DNA of 35,097 bases, from positions 138,436-173,532 of the forward strand of contig NZ_LMTJ01000012.1 of assembly GCF_001510715.1 (NCBI RefSeq). The letters run 5' to 3'. Under the pieces are notes generated by a model. That model saw only the letters and a list, made by a program, of their open reading frames with translations, was not told the DNA's origin and searched no databases. How positions within the stretch are numbered: the first letter of the stretch is position 1; every line of letters begins with the position of its first letter. A program made the translations under genes and the position numbers. This DNA comes from Bacillus sp. FJAT-29814. Lineage in GTDB: Bacteria; Bacillota; Bacilli; Bacillales; Cytobacillaceae. This document shows, piece after piece, positions 8,946 to 16,735 of the stretch.

Positions 8946-9530
8946 GACGGTAAAAATAAAGGCGTTTATTTACCCGTTGCATCAAAAAAGGGAAGTCAGC
9001 GGTAAAAATAAAGGCGTCTATTTGCCCGTTCCATAAAAAAAGCCAAGCCAGCGGTAAAAATGAGGGCATCTATTTTCCCGTTGCATCAAAAAAGGGAAGT
9101 CAGCGGTAAAAATAAAGGCGTCTATTTGCCCGTTCCATAAAAAAAGCCAAGCCAGCGGTAAAAATGAGGGCATCTATTTTCCCGTTGCATCAAAAAAGGG
9201 AAGCCAGCGGTAAAAATGAGGGCGTGTATTTACCCCTTGCATCAAAAAAGGGAAGCCAGCGGTAAAAATGAAGGCGTCTATTTTCCCGTTGCATCAAAAA
9301 AGGGAAGTCAGCGGTAAAAATGAAGGCGTCTATTTACCCGCTGCGCTCGAAAAACCAAGTCGGCGGTAAAAATAAAGCCGTCAATTTACCCGCTGCCCCC
9401 GAAAAACCAAGCCAGCGGTAAAAATGAAGGCGTCTATTTGCCCGTTGCATTCAAAAAACCAAGCCAAAGTTAAAAATAAGATCCTCTTTTTACCTGTTCC
9501 ATTAAAAAAACCAACCATACGTAAAAAAAG
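8946..9530. repeat. 52-bp tandem repeat array 2 (12 units)
   Basis: The core CGGTAAAAAT recurs at 8948, 9000, 9052, 9104, 9156, 9208, 9260, 9312, 9364 and 9416, with degraded copies at 9468 and 9520: an exact 52-bp period. Each unit has CGGTAAA and TTTACCCG-like inverted arms. Its second half alternates between TTGCATCAAAAAAGGG and TTCCATAAAAAAAGCC variants. The array fills the 3'-3' space between the glnA and lexA terminators. It shares period and core with array 1. No gene is seen between 8816 and 9593. Confidence 0.93.
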
Positions 9531-9557
9531 CCCATTTCCCTTAACGGAAAATGGACT
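9523..9557 (-). terminator. intrinsic terminator of lexA
   Basis: On the minus strand AGTCCATTTTCC pairs with GGGAAATGGGCT around a 5-nt loop (all 12 positions pair, with wobbles), followed by T7. It overlaps the last degraded unit of array 2. Confidence 0.85.
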
Positions 9558-9593
9558 CAACTCCTCGCGAATACCTTATTCAAACTCTTGTAA

Positions 9594-10217
9594 TTAATGA
9601 ATCTGCCGATAAACCCCAATTACTTTACCCAAAATAGAAACATTCTTTAAAATAATCGGTTCCATCGCAGAGTTCTCCGGCTGCAAACGGATATAATCCT
9701 TTTCCTTAAAGAATCTCTTACAAGTAGCCTCATCTTCCTCTGTCATTGCGACAACGATATCGCCGTTATTAGCGGACGGCTGCTGTTTGACAATGACATA
9801 GTCACCATCAAGAATGCCCGCTTCAATCATACTCTCACCCATAATCTCGAGCATAAAAACATGTTCGCCGGAAGGTACAAGCCTCTCAGGTAGAGGGAAA
9901 TATTCCTCGATATTTTCAATTGCCGTAATCGGCAAGCCGGCAGTTACCTTTCCGACAATTGGTACATTGACCACCATATTACGCGGAATATTTGATGCTT
10001 CATCCGCGTCTAAGATTTCAATGGCGCGCGGTTTGGTTGGATCCCGTCTAATCAAGCCTTTGCTTTCCAATCTGGCAAGATGGCCGTGAACAGTAGAGCT
10101 AGATGCTAGTCCAACAGCTTCGCCAATTTCCCGTACAGACGGCGGATAGCCTTTGGTCTTGACTTCACCCTTGATAAAATCAAGGATATCCTGCTGCCGC
10201 TTTGATATTTTTACCAT
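9594..10217 (-). CDS. lexA: SOS repressor LexA
   Basis: Represses DNA-damage genes; RecA filaments trigger its self-cleavage. It has 207 residues from ATG 10217, near the usual 205. I prefer this start because GCGAGGTG lies nine bases before it; the GTG at 10229 lies inside that ribosome binding site. The winged HTH spans SVREIGEAVGLASSSTVHGHL (20 residues shown less the final L; about 27-47). The cleavage site is A93-G94 in VTAGLP, the catalytic serine is S129 in GESM, and the lysine is K167 in ATCKRF. It diverges from yneA across three LexA boxes, so it is autoregulated. Confidence 0.97.
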   Translation of the reverse strand: MVKISKRQQDILDFIKGEVKTKGYPPSVREIGEAVGLASSSTVHGHLARLESKGLIRRDPTKPRAIEILDADEASNIPRNMVVNVPIVGKVTAGLPITAIENIEEYFPLPERLVPSGEHVFMLEIMGESMIEAGILDGDYVIVKQQPSANNGDIVVAMTEEDEATCKRFFKEKDYIRLQPENSAMEPIILKNVSILGKVIGVYRQIH

Positions 10218-10252
10218 GATAAAATGCACCTCGCCTGGTTAATGTTGACTTT

Positions 10253-10281
10253 ATTATAACATGTTCGCCTTTTTTATACAA
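10253..10281 (-). promoter_or_regulatory. lexA promoter
   Basis: On the minus strand TTGTAT (10281-10276), a 17-bp spacer and a perfect TATAAT (10258-10253). It abuts the nearest LexA box. Confidence 0.65.
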
Positions 10282-10292
10282 ACATAAGTTCG
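10279..10292. promoter_or_regulatory. LexA (DinR) box 1
   Basis: CAAACATAAGTTCG resembles the Bacillus box CGAAC-N4-GTTCG. It overlaps the -35 side of the lexA promoter. Confidence 0.7.
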
Positions 10293-10300
10293 AATAATTG

Positions 10301-10330
10301 TTGACAACAAACAAACGTTCGGATTATAAT
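10301..10330 (+). promoter_or_regulatory. yneA sigma-A promoter
   Basis: Perfect TTGACA (10301-10306) and TATAAT (10325-10330) with an 18-bp spacer that contains LexA box 2. Confidence 0.88.
10308..10321. promoter_or_regulatory. LexA (DinR) box 2
   Basis: CAAACAAACGTTCG differs from CGAAC-N4-GTTCG at one base. It sits in the spacer of the yneA promoter, where a bound repressor would block transcription. Confidence 0.82.
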
Positions 10331-10343
10331 AAAAACAAATAAA

Positions 10344-10357
10344 CGAACATACATTCC
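10344..10357. promoter_or_regulatory. LexA (DinR) box 3
   Basis: CGAACATACATTCC fits the DinR consensus CGAACRNRYGTTYC at 13 of 14 positions. It lies just downstream of the yneA -10. Confidence 0.8.
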
Positions 10358-10375
10358 ACTAAGAGGTGTTTAGTA

Positions 10376-10699
10376 ATGAGAAAATTATGGAACCAATACT
10401 CTTATGCTATTATTTTATTAATTTTAAGCTGTGCAGCCGCAGTCTTCATATCCTTCCAAGGAAACACTAATGTTGAGAAGGAATACATAAAAGTCACTGT
10501 GTCGGAAGGGGATTCCCTTTGGGGACTATCCAAGGAATACGCTTCAATGCACTCCCTATCGAACAAAGAATTTGTCAATTGGGTAAAAAAGTATAACAAA
10601 AATGTTGATGAAAAGATTTTTCCTGGTGAAGAAATTGTCATTCCTGTCAGCGTAAACGAGCCATCCTTGACGCAATTTGCAAGCGCACCGGGTGAATAA
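10376..10699 (+). CDS. yneA: SOS cell-division suppressor YneA
   Basis: A small exported or membrane-tethered inhibitor that delays septation while DNA damage is repaired. Residues 9-28 form a hydrophobic segment, followed by a LysM peptidoglycan-binding domain (about 40-92) with SEGDSLWGLSKEY and PGEEIVIPV. The 107 residues match the family. The ATG is preceded by AAGAGGTG. It is the first gene of the SOS-controlled yneA-yneB-ynzC group and diverges from lexA. Confidence 0.95.
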   Translation: MRKLWNQYSYAIILLILSCAAAVFISFQGNTNVEKEYIKVTVSEGDSLWGLSKEYASMHSLSNKEFVNWVKKYNKNVDEKIFPGEEIVIPVSVNEPSLTQFASAPGE

Positions 10700-10701
10700 G
10701 C

Positions 10702-11355
10702 ATGAAAGCAATCATCTATTGCCGTGTCAGTACAAATAAAGAAACACAGGAAACCTCTTTAAAGCGACAGGAAGAGGAACTTACCCAGCTCGCGGCCCAG
10801 TATCAATTCGAAGTGGATACAATAATAAAAGAACAAGCCAGCGGCTATGACTATGAACGCGACGGCATCCTTGAGCTGCTTGAACGAATAAAAGACGAAC
10901 GGGTCGAAGCAGTATTAATCCAGGACGAAACTCGCCTAGGAAGAGGCAATGCCAAAATTGCTATTTTGCATTGCATTTTAAAAGAAGGCATCAAACTCTA
11001 TAGCATTTCGCACAATGGAGAATTGCAGCTTTCCGAATCCGACTCGATGGTTTTGAAAATTGTCAGCATGGTAGAGGAATACCAGCGCAAGCTCCATAAT
11101 GTAAAAATTAAACGCGGCATGAAGCGGGCGATTCAGCAAGGCTACAAACCGGAGAAAAACCTAAAAAATCTTGGCGAGCATTCCGGCAGAGAAAAGATTG
11201 AGGTACCAATTGAGGAAATCTATAAACTAAGAAAAAATGGCTTAACATTTGCTGAAATCGCAGCAACCCTACGAGGTTTTGGGTACAAAATTTCTAAAGC
11301 CACAGTCCATAGAAGATATCAGGAATACATAGAGACATTAGAGGAAGTTGAGTAA
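10702..11355 (+). CDS. yneB: YneB, small serine recombinase/resolvase family
   Basis: A 217-residue serine recombinase. The catalytic serine is S10 in IYCRVSTNKETQ, and the DETRLGRG block carries conserved arginines. The C-terminal HTH-like region has GLTFAEIAATLRGFGY and SKATVHRRY. It starts two bases after yneA and is probably cotranscribed, so SOS-inducible. The function is not settled; it is a conserved backbone gene in Bacillus, not a sign of a transposon. Confidence 0.93.
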   Translation: MKAIIYCRVSTNKETQETSLKRQEEELTQLAAQYQFEVDTIIKEQASGYDYERDGILELLERIKDERVEAVLIQDETRLGRGNAKIAILHCILKEGIKLYSISHNGELQLSESDSMVLKIVSMVEEYQRKLHNVKIKRGMKRAIQQGYKPEKNLKNLGEHSGREKIEVPIEEIYKLRKNGLTFAEIAATLRGFGYKISKATVHRRYQEYIETLEEVE

Positions 11356-11473
11356 TGCATCCGCTTCATCACTAGTTCTGTGCCTTATACCTTACCATTT
11401 GCCTTGCCAGTTGACCATTTTTCTAGTAAAATCATTTTTTATGCAGGCAGTTTTTTTGAAAGGAATGTGCATA

Positions 11474-11704
11474 ATGCTATCCAAAGAAAAAATGGCCAGA
11501 ATCAATGAACTGGCTAGAAAAGCAAAAGCAACAGGATTAACAGAAGCCGAGGCAAAGGAGCAAACAAGTCTAAGAAGCGAGTACTTAGCCGTGTTTCGTT
11601 CTCAGATGCTTGATACCTTAACCAACACGAAAATCATTGACCCAGCAGGAAATGATGTTACGCCCAAAAAAATTAAAGATAGAAAGAAGCATAACCTTCA
11701 TTAA
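11474..11704 (+). CDS. ynzC: YnzC, DUF896 family small protein
   Basis: A 76-residue, highly charged cytoplasmic protein of the DUF896 family (B. subtilis YnzC, 77 residues), which folds as a helical hairpin. I place the start at ATG 11474, ten bases after AAAGGA. The open frame runs back to 11348, but that extension does not fit the family. Landmarks are KEKMARINELARKAK, LRSEYLAVFR and the PKKIKDRKKHN tail. It is third in the lexA-linked SOS cluster; molecular function unknown. Confidence 0.92.
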   Translation: MLSKEKMARINELARKAKATGLTEAEAKEQTSLRSEYLAVFRSQMLDTLTNTKIIDPAGNDVTPKKIKDRKKHNLH

Positions 11705-11710
11705 TCATCA

Positions 11711-11737
11711 GGAATACAGTTAAGTGTATTCCTTTTT
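11711..11737 (+). terminator. intrinsic terminator after ynzC
   Basis: GGAATACA / TGTATTCC stem (11711-11718, 11725-11732) followed by T5. Confidence 0.82.
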
Positions 11738-11881
11738 ACATATTAATTATGTACTGTGTCAAAATAAGTAACAAAGTGCTTTTAATAGCTAATTCTGTTG
11801 CAAATTGTTGAATAAAAAACCATTGACATATATTATTAATGGTGTGTTTATTATCCTAGAGATCAAGAAAGGATGTAATTG

Positions 11882-13888
11882 ATGTTTAATTCTATTGATG
11901 AATTATCAGTAACGACGATTCGTACGCTTTCCATCGATATGATCGAGAAAGCAAATTCAGGACATCCAGGCATGCCGATGGGGGCAGCTCCAATGGCCTA
12001 TACATTATGGACAAGATACATGAACCATAATCCGAAAAATCCACATTGGTTTAACCGTGACCGTTTTGTCTTATCAGCAGGGCACGGATCGGCATTGTTA
12101 TACAGTATGCTTCATTTATCGGGCTATAACCTATCGATGGATGACCTGAAACAATTCCGTCAATGGGGAAGCAAGACACCTGGACATCCGGAATATCGAC
12201 ATACAGAAGGTGTCGAGGCAACAACAGGGCCGCTTGGCCAGGGGATTGCAATGGCGGTAGGAATGGCAATGGCTGAGCGCCATCTTGCAAGCGTCTATAA
12301 CAAGGAAAAATATGAACTGGTAAATCATTTTACATACAGTATTTGTGGCGACGGAGATTTAATGGAAGGCGTTTCTGCAGAGGCTGCATCACTTGCTGGA
12401 CATTTAAAATTGGGACGCTTGGTTGTTCTATATGATTCCAATGATATTTCGCTTGATGGAGATTTAGATAAGTCGTTCTCTGAAAGTGTCCAAAAGCGTT
12501 TCGACTCATACGGCTGGCAATACATTCGTGTCGAGGATGGCAATAATTTTGAGGAAATTGCCAGAGCATTGGAAGAGGCAAGAACGGACTTGGAAAGACC
12601 GACGATGATTGAAGTGAGAACAACAATCGGTTATGGTTCCCCAAATCGTGCTGGAACATCCGGTGTTCACGGTGCACCTCTTGGCGCTGATGAGCTCAAG
12701 CTTACAAAAGAAGCTTATAAATGGACTTTCGAGGAAGATTTCCATGTGCCGCAGGAAGTTTATGAAAACTTCAAGAATCTAATCGTGGAAAATGGTGCGA
12801 AAAAGGAAAAGGAATGGGATGACCAATTCGCCCAATATAAAAATGAATATCCTGAACTGGCCAAACAGCTAGAGCTGGCTTTAAATAATCAACTGCCTGA
12901 AGGCTGGGACAAGGATGTACCTGTTTACAGTGAAGGAAAGGCTCTTGCAACCCGTGCTTCCTCCGGTGAAGTATTAAATGGAATCGCAAAGAATCTGCCG
13001 TACTTTATCGGTGGATCTGCTGACCTTGCCGGTTCCAACAAAACGATGATTAAGGGCTCAAAGGATTATATGCCTGGCGAATATGAAGGACGCAATTTCT
13101 GGTTTGGTGTCCGCGAATTTGCCATGGGGGCTGCCATGAACGGGATGGCTCTTCACGGTGGAGTAAAGGTATTTGGCGGAACATTTTTTGTATTCTCCGA
13201 TTACCTGCGTCCCGCAATCCGCCTTGCTGCGTTAATGGGCTTACCGGTAACTTACGTCTTTACTCATGACAGTATTGCTGTAGGTGAGGATGGACCTACA
13301 CACGAACCGATTGAACAACTAGCTGCACTTCGGGCGATGCCAAATCTTTCGATTATTCGTCCAGGAGACGGAAATGAAGCAGCTGCCGCTTGGAAGTTGG
13401 CAGTTGAGTCAACTAATAAACCGACGGCGCTTGTGTTAACGCGCCAAGACTTACCGACCTTAAAAGGCACAGCAGAAAATGCCTATGAGGGAGTATCAAA
13501 GGGTGCTTACGTTGTTTCGCCTGCTGGTAAAGAAACAGCTGATGCCTTGCTACTGGCTACCGGTTCAGAGGTTAGCCTTGCAGTAGAAGCACAACAGGCA
13601 CTTAGCGGCGAAGGTATTCACGTATCCGTTGTCAGCATGCCGTCTTGGGATCGTTTTGAACAGCAGTCTCAAGAGTACAAGGATTCAGTCCTGCCGAAAA
13701 ACGTGAAAAAACGCTTGGGAATTGAAGTGGGCGCATCCTTTGGCTGGCATAAATATACCGGCGATGAGGGCGACGTTTTGGCGATTGACAAATTTGGAGC
13801 ATCGGCACCTGGTGAGAAGGTTATGGACGAATACGGCTTCAACGTGAATAACGTAGTTGCCCGTGTCAAAGCACTGCTGCAAAAATAA
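11882..13888 (+). CDS. tkt: transketolase
   Basis: A thiamine-diphosphate enzyme of the non-oxidative pentose phosphate pathway that moves two-carbon units between sugar phosphates. It has 668 residues from ATG 11882, close to B. subtilis Tkt (667). AAAGGA lies eight bases before this ATG; a TTG three bases earlier is in frame but less likely. Motifs: GHPGMPMGAAP near residue 27, the ThDP/Mg motif GDGDLMEGVSAEAASLAG near residue 154, and the Pyr-domain RDGN-type region VFTHDSIAVGEDGPTHEP. It is followed by its own terminator. Confidence 0.98.
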   Translation: MFNSIDELSVTTIRTLSIDMIEKANSGHPGMPMGAAPMAYTLWTRYMNHNPKNPHWFNRDRFVLSAGHGSALLYSMLHLSGYNLSMDDLKQFRQWGSKTPGHPEYRHTEGVEATTGPLGQGIAMAVGMAMAERHLASVYNKEKYELVNHFTYSICGDGDLMEGVSAEAASLAGHLKLGRLVVLYDSNDISLDGDLDKSFSESVQKRFDSYGWQYIRVEDGNNFEEIARALEEARTDLERPTMIEVRTTIGYGSPNRAGTSGVHGAPLGADELKLTKEAYKWTFEEDFHVPQEVYENFKNLIVENGAKKEKEWDDQFAQYKNEYPELAKQLELALNNQLPEGWDKDVPVYSEGKALATRASSGEVLNGIAKNLPYFIGGSADLAGSNKTMIKGSKDYMPGEYEGRNFWFGVREFAMGAAMNGMALHGGVKVFGGTFFVFSDYLRPAIRLAALMGLPVTYVFTHDSIAVGEDGPTHEPIEQLAALRAMPNLSIIRPGDGNEAAAAWKLAVESTNKPTALVLTRQDLPTLKGTAENAYEGVSKGAYVVSPAGKETADALLLATGSEVSLAVEAQQALSGEGIHVSVVSMPSWDRFEQQSQEYKDSVLPKNVKKRLGIEVGASFGWHKYTGDEGDVLAIDKFGASAPGEKVMDEYGFNVNNVVARVKALLQK

Positions 13889-13897
13889 TTCTAACCA

Positions 13898-13934
13898 AGA
13901 GAGAATGGACTTTATGTCTGTTCTCTCTTTTTTT
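13898..13934 (+). terminator. intrinsic terminator after tkt
   Basis: AAGAGAGAA / TTCTCTCTT stem around a GGAC/GTCT inner pair, with a T8 tail. Confidence 0.85.
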
Positions 13935-14008
13935 TACAAAAAATTGAACATTGGAAAAATAGGCAGGAAATAGAATAACATTTCTCGAATAGGTAGTGGA
14001 TATAGCGC

Positions 14009-14015
14009 TTCGACA
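14009..14015 (-). promoter_or_regulatory. Spo0A (0A) box upstream of sirA
   Basis: TGTCGAA, the exact 0A-box consensus, lies on the minus strand 54 bp before a TATAAT (14069-14074) and about 90 bp before sirA. In B. subtilis sirA is induced by Spo0A~P. A degenerate second copy (TCTCGAA) lies near 13983. Confidence 0.6.
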
Positions 14016-14106
14016 AAATTAGTGAAAGTTTTTGCCGTGGAAAGACAAATGTTTCCTGTCTTCTTTTTTATAATAGATAAAAGGGATGTCAGCGAAGGAG
14101 AGGTTC

Positions 14107-14550
14107 GTGTTGAGAAAATATCAGCTTTATTTAATAGAAGATGAATTTGCTACCCATTACTTCGGACGAGAGCGCGTGTTTTTTCAACTATTCAAGGATT
14201 ATCAACAAGCACATGGGGAACTTGAATTTATTATCCAGCGGCAAATTGCCTATATTACGAAAAAATTGGAAGTGTTAAAACTCCATCAACTGATTCAAAA
14301 ACAGTTTGGAAAAACAAAGGGATTTAAAGCCGATCACGGTGCATATACAATTGAATTAAGTGGAAAATTAAGTATGGCGAAATTAGAGGTGTACCAGGAC
14401 TTAATTACAGTAGAGGCAGAGGGCAGCTATGAGGCAGAGACGGCATTTTTTGAGGTGCTGCGAAAATCCGAAGCGTCCTTTCTGGCCATCGATCTTGAAC
14501 ACGAGCGATTTGGCTGGTTAAAACCAATTAAAGAAAGAAAATTTGTCTAA
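14107..14550 (+). CDS. sirA: sporulation inhibitor of replication SirA
   Basis: Binds DnaA domain I and stops new rounds of replication when sporulation begins. From GTG 14107 it has 147 residues (B. subtilis SirA about 148), and the N terminus MLRKYQLYLIEDEFA aligns without gap. AAGGAG stands six bases before this GTG. The ATG at 14086 would place that ribosome binding site inside the gene. Family landmarks are EFATHYFGRE, GSYEAETAFFEVLRK and GWLKPIKERKFV. The 0A box fits control by Spo0A~P. It was formerly called yneE. Confidence 0.92.
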   Translation: MLRKYQLYLIEDEFATHYFGRERVFFQLFKDYQQAHGELEFIIQRQIAYITKKLEVLKLHQLIQKQFGKTKGFKADHGAYTIELSGKLSMAKLEVYQDLITVEAEGSYEAETAFFEVLRKSEASFLAIDLEHERFGWLKPIKERKFV

Positions 14551-14627
14551 ATAAAACGAAATATTGTCTTATCTCGTTTTATTTAGTAAACTGATGTATG
14601 GTAGACAACATGAAGGAGGAAATTTGA

Positions 14628-14840
14628 ATGTGGGGTTACATTCTAGTTGGTATACTGGCCCTTGCAGCTGGTATAGCACTAGGATTTTTCATCGCTCGTA
14701 GATATATGATGAGCTACTTAAAGAAAAATCCGCCAATCAATGAGCAAATGTTAAAAACGATGATGATGCAGATGGGCCAAAAGCCATCGCAGAAGAAAAT
14801 CAACCAAATGTTGAACGCAATGAACAAGCAATCAAAATAA
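14628..14840 (+). CDS. yneF: YneF, UPF0154 small membrane protein
   Basis: A 70-residue protein with one N-terminal membrane helix (about residues 4-24, rich in Gly/Ala), then a basic, Met- and Gln-rich tail with KKNPPINEQMLKTMM. This is the UPF0154/YneF pattern; function unknown. AAGGAGGA precedes the ATG. It stands alone between a gap after sirA and a strong terminator. Confidence 0.93.
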   Translation: MWGYILVGILALAAGIALGFFIARRYMMSYLKKNPPINEQMLKTMMMQMGQKPSQKKINQMLNAMNKQSK

Positions 14841-14848
14841 GTTGATAC

Positions 14849-14878
14849 AAGCACCCATGTCATAATGGGTGCTTTTTT
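14849..14878 (+). terminator. intrinsic terminator after yneF
   Basis: AAGCACCCAT / ATGGGTGCTT perfect 10-bp stem, 6-nt loop, T-rich tail. Confidence 0.9.
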
Positions 14879-14982
14879 CTGTCATTGCCTGTCTCAATCT
14901 TTCTTATTTTAGGAATTTTTGATAAAATAGATACCTCGGGTTGCTAAATATTTAGAGACGTCTTATGTTTCGGGGGAATGTT

Positions 14983-16734
14983 ATGAAGGTCTTTTTACAA
15001 TTAGGCTGGTATTTTAAGCAGGAGAAGAAAGCGTACATATCAGGGGTTATTTTACTATTATTAGTCGCACTGCTGCAGGTGCTGCCGCCTAAAATAATCG
15101 GAATTATTGCCGACCATATTAATGATGGAACGATGACAATGGCTCTGCTGGTTAAGTGGATACTTGTGCTTATTGGTGTCGGACTGGGCATGTATGCACT
15201 CAGGTATTATTGGAGAAATATGATTTTCGGTTCAGCGGTGAAGCTTAGCAAAATTTTAAGGAACCGCTTATATCACCATTTCACCAATATGTCACCATCG
15301 TTTTACCAGAAAAACCGGATTGGCGACTTGATGGCCCATGCTACCAATGACCTAGCCGCCATCCAGCAAACGGCCGGTGCGGGAGTGCTGACGCTTGTTG
15401 ATTCATTATCGACCGGCGGCTTTGTCATCATCGCGATGGCTTTTACAATAAGCTGGAAACTGACGTTGATTTGTTTGATTCCCATGCCAATCATGGCGCT
15501 GTTGACCAATTGGTTTGGGACGATGTTGCATAAAAGCTTTTATAAGGCACAGGAAGCTTTTTCATCTCTGAATGATAAAACCCAGGAAAGTATTATGGGG
15601 ATCAAGGTGATTAAGACATTTGGCCAGGAACAGGAGGATATTGAAGATTTTCGGAAACAGTCGGAAGATGTGGTGCAAAAGAATATTGTCGTTGCCAAAA
15701 TTGACTCACTCTATGATCCTACTATTTCGATTATTGTCGGTATATCTTATTTCTTAGCGATTGTGTTTGGGGCAAAGTATGTGCTTGCGGGGGAACTGAC
15801 CATTGGCCAGTTAATCTCGTTTACCGCTTATTTGGGATTGTTAATTTGGCCGATGCTGGCATTTGGCTGGTTGTTTAATATAGTAGAACGAGGTAGGGCC
15901 TCTTATGACCGGGTTTCCGCCTTGCTACGGGAAAAGGTTGATATCATCGATCGTGCTGATGCTTTAAATGCTGTTCCAAACGGTGATTTGAGCTATCACA
16001 TTAGCGAATTTACCTATCCTGGGGAAGCAAAACCGGTCTTAAAAGATATTTATTTTACGCTAAATAAAGGTGAAACTCTTGGAATCGTCGGCAAGACTGG
16101 CGCCGGAAAAACCACTCTGTTGAAGCTGCTGATCCGCGAATTTGATGGCGAGCAAGGGGAAATTATCTTCGGCGGGCACAAACTCAAAGACTATAAGCTT
16201 GAAAAATTGCGCGAGGCAATCGGCTATGTGCCTCAGGATCATTTCCTGTTTTCGGCCACGGTTGCCGAGAACATTGCCTTTACCAACCCGCTTGCCACGC
16301 AAGAGGAAATTGAACAGGCGGCAAAACTGGCCAATATTCATGATGATATTCTTCAATTTACCGACGGCTACCAAACCGTTGTCGGTGAGCGTGGGGTATC
16401 ATTGTCCGGCGGTCAAAAACAGCGGATTTCAATCGCCCGCTCGCTGCTGATGAATCCGGAAGTATTAATCCTCGATGACTCCCTGTCAGCGGTCGATGCG
16501 AAAACCGAGGAAGCCATCTTGTCTTCGTTGCGGGAGAATCGGGAAGGAAAAACAACAATCATCACTTCGCACCGTTTAAGTGCGATTCAACACGCCAATC
16601 TCATTATTGTGCTGGAGGATGGCCGGATTATCGAAAGAGGCACCCATGAAGAACTGATGGATATCGGCGGTTGGTATAAAGAAATGTATTTGCGCCAGCA
16701 GCTGGAAGAACTGGTTGAGCTCGGAGGACAATAA
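14983..16734 (+). CDS. ABC exporter half-transporter, YheI/LmrC-like
   Basis: A fused membrane and ATPase half-transporter of the multidrug/lipid exporter type, 583 residues from ATG 14983. GGGGGA precedes this ATG; the ATG at 14965 lacks a good site. Six membrane helices fill about residues 15-295. In the ATPase domain Walker A is GKTGAGKT (370-377), the Q-loop is YVPQDHFLF, the signature is LSGGQ (474-478) and Walker B is LILDD. The catalytic Glu is replaced by Asp499, the mark of the degenerate half of a heterodimeric exporter. The partner follows one base after the stop. B. subtilis does not have this pair between yneF and ynzD. Substrate unknown. Confidence 0.9.
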   Translation: MKVFLQLGWYFKQEKKAYISGVILLLLVALLQVLPPKIIGIIADHINDGTMTMALLVKWILVLIGVGLGMYALRYYWRNMIFGSAVKLSKILRNRLYHHFTNMSPSFYQKNRIGDLMAHATNDLAAIQQTAGAGVLTLVDSLSTGGFVIIAMAFTISWKLTLICLIPMPIMALLTNWFGTMLHKSFYKAQEAFSSLNDKTQESIMGIKVIKTFGQEQEDIEDFRKQSEDVVQKNIVVAKIDSLYDPTISIIVGISYFLAIVFGAKYVLAGELTIGQLISFTAYLGLLIWPMLAFGWLFNIVERGRASYDRVSALLREKVDIIDRADALNAVPNGDLSYHISEFTYPGEAKPVLKDIYFTLNKGETLGIVGKTGAGKTTLLKLLIREFDGEQGEIIFGGHKLKDYKLEKLREAIGYVPQDHFLFSATVAENIAFTNPLATQEEIEQAAKLANIHDDILQFTDGYQTVVGERGVSLSGGQKQRISIARSLLMNPEVLILDDSLSAVDAKTEEAILSSLRENREGKTTIITSHRLSAIQHANLIIVLEDGRIIERGTHEELMDIGGWYKEMYLRQQLEELVELGGQ

Positions 16735-16735
16735 A

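Noticed and set aside
83..9530. CRISPR array for either 52-bp repeat series
   Set aside because: Units are similar over the whole 52 bp with no unique spacers, and there are no cas genes.
10702..11355. Serine recombinase as evidence of a transposon
   Set aside because: yneB is a conserved backbone gene in the lexA-yneA-ynzC cluster of Bacillus; there are no terminal repeats or cargo around it.
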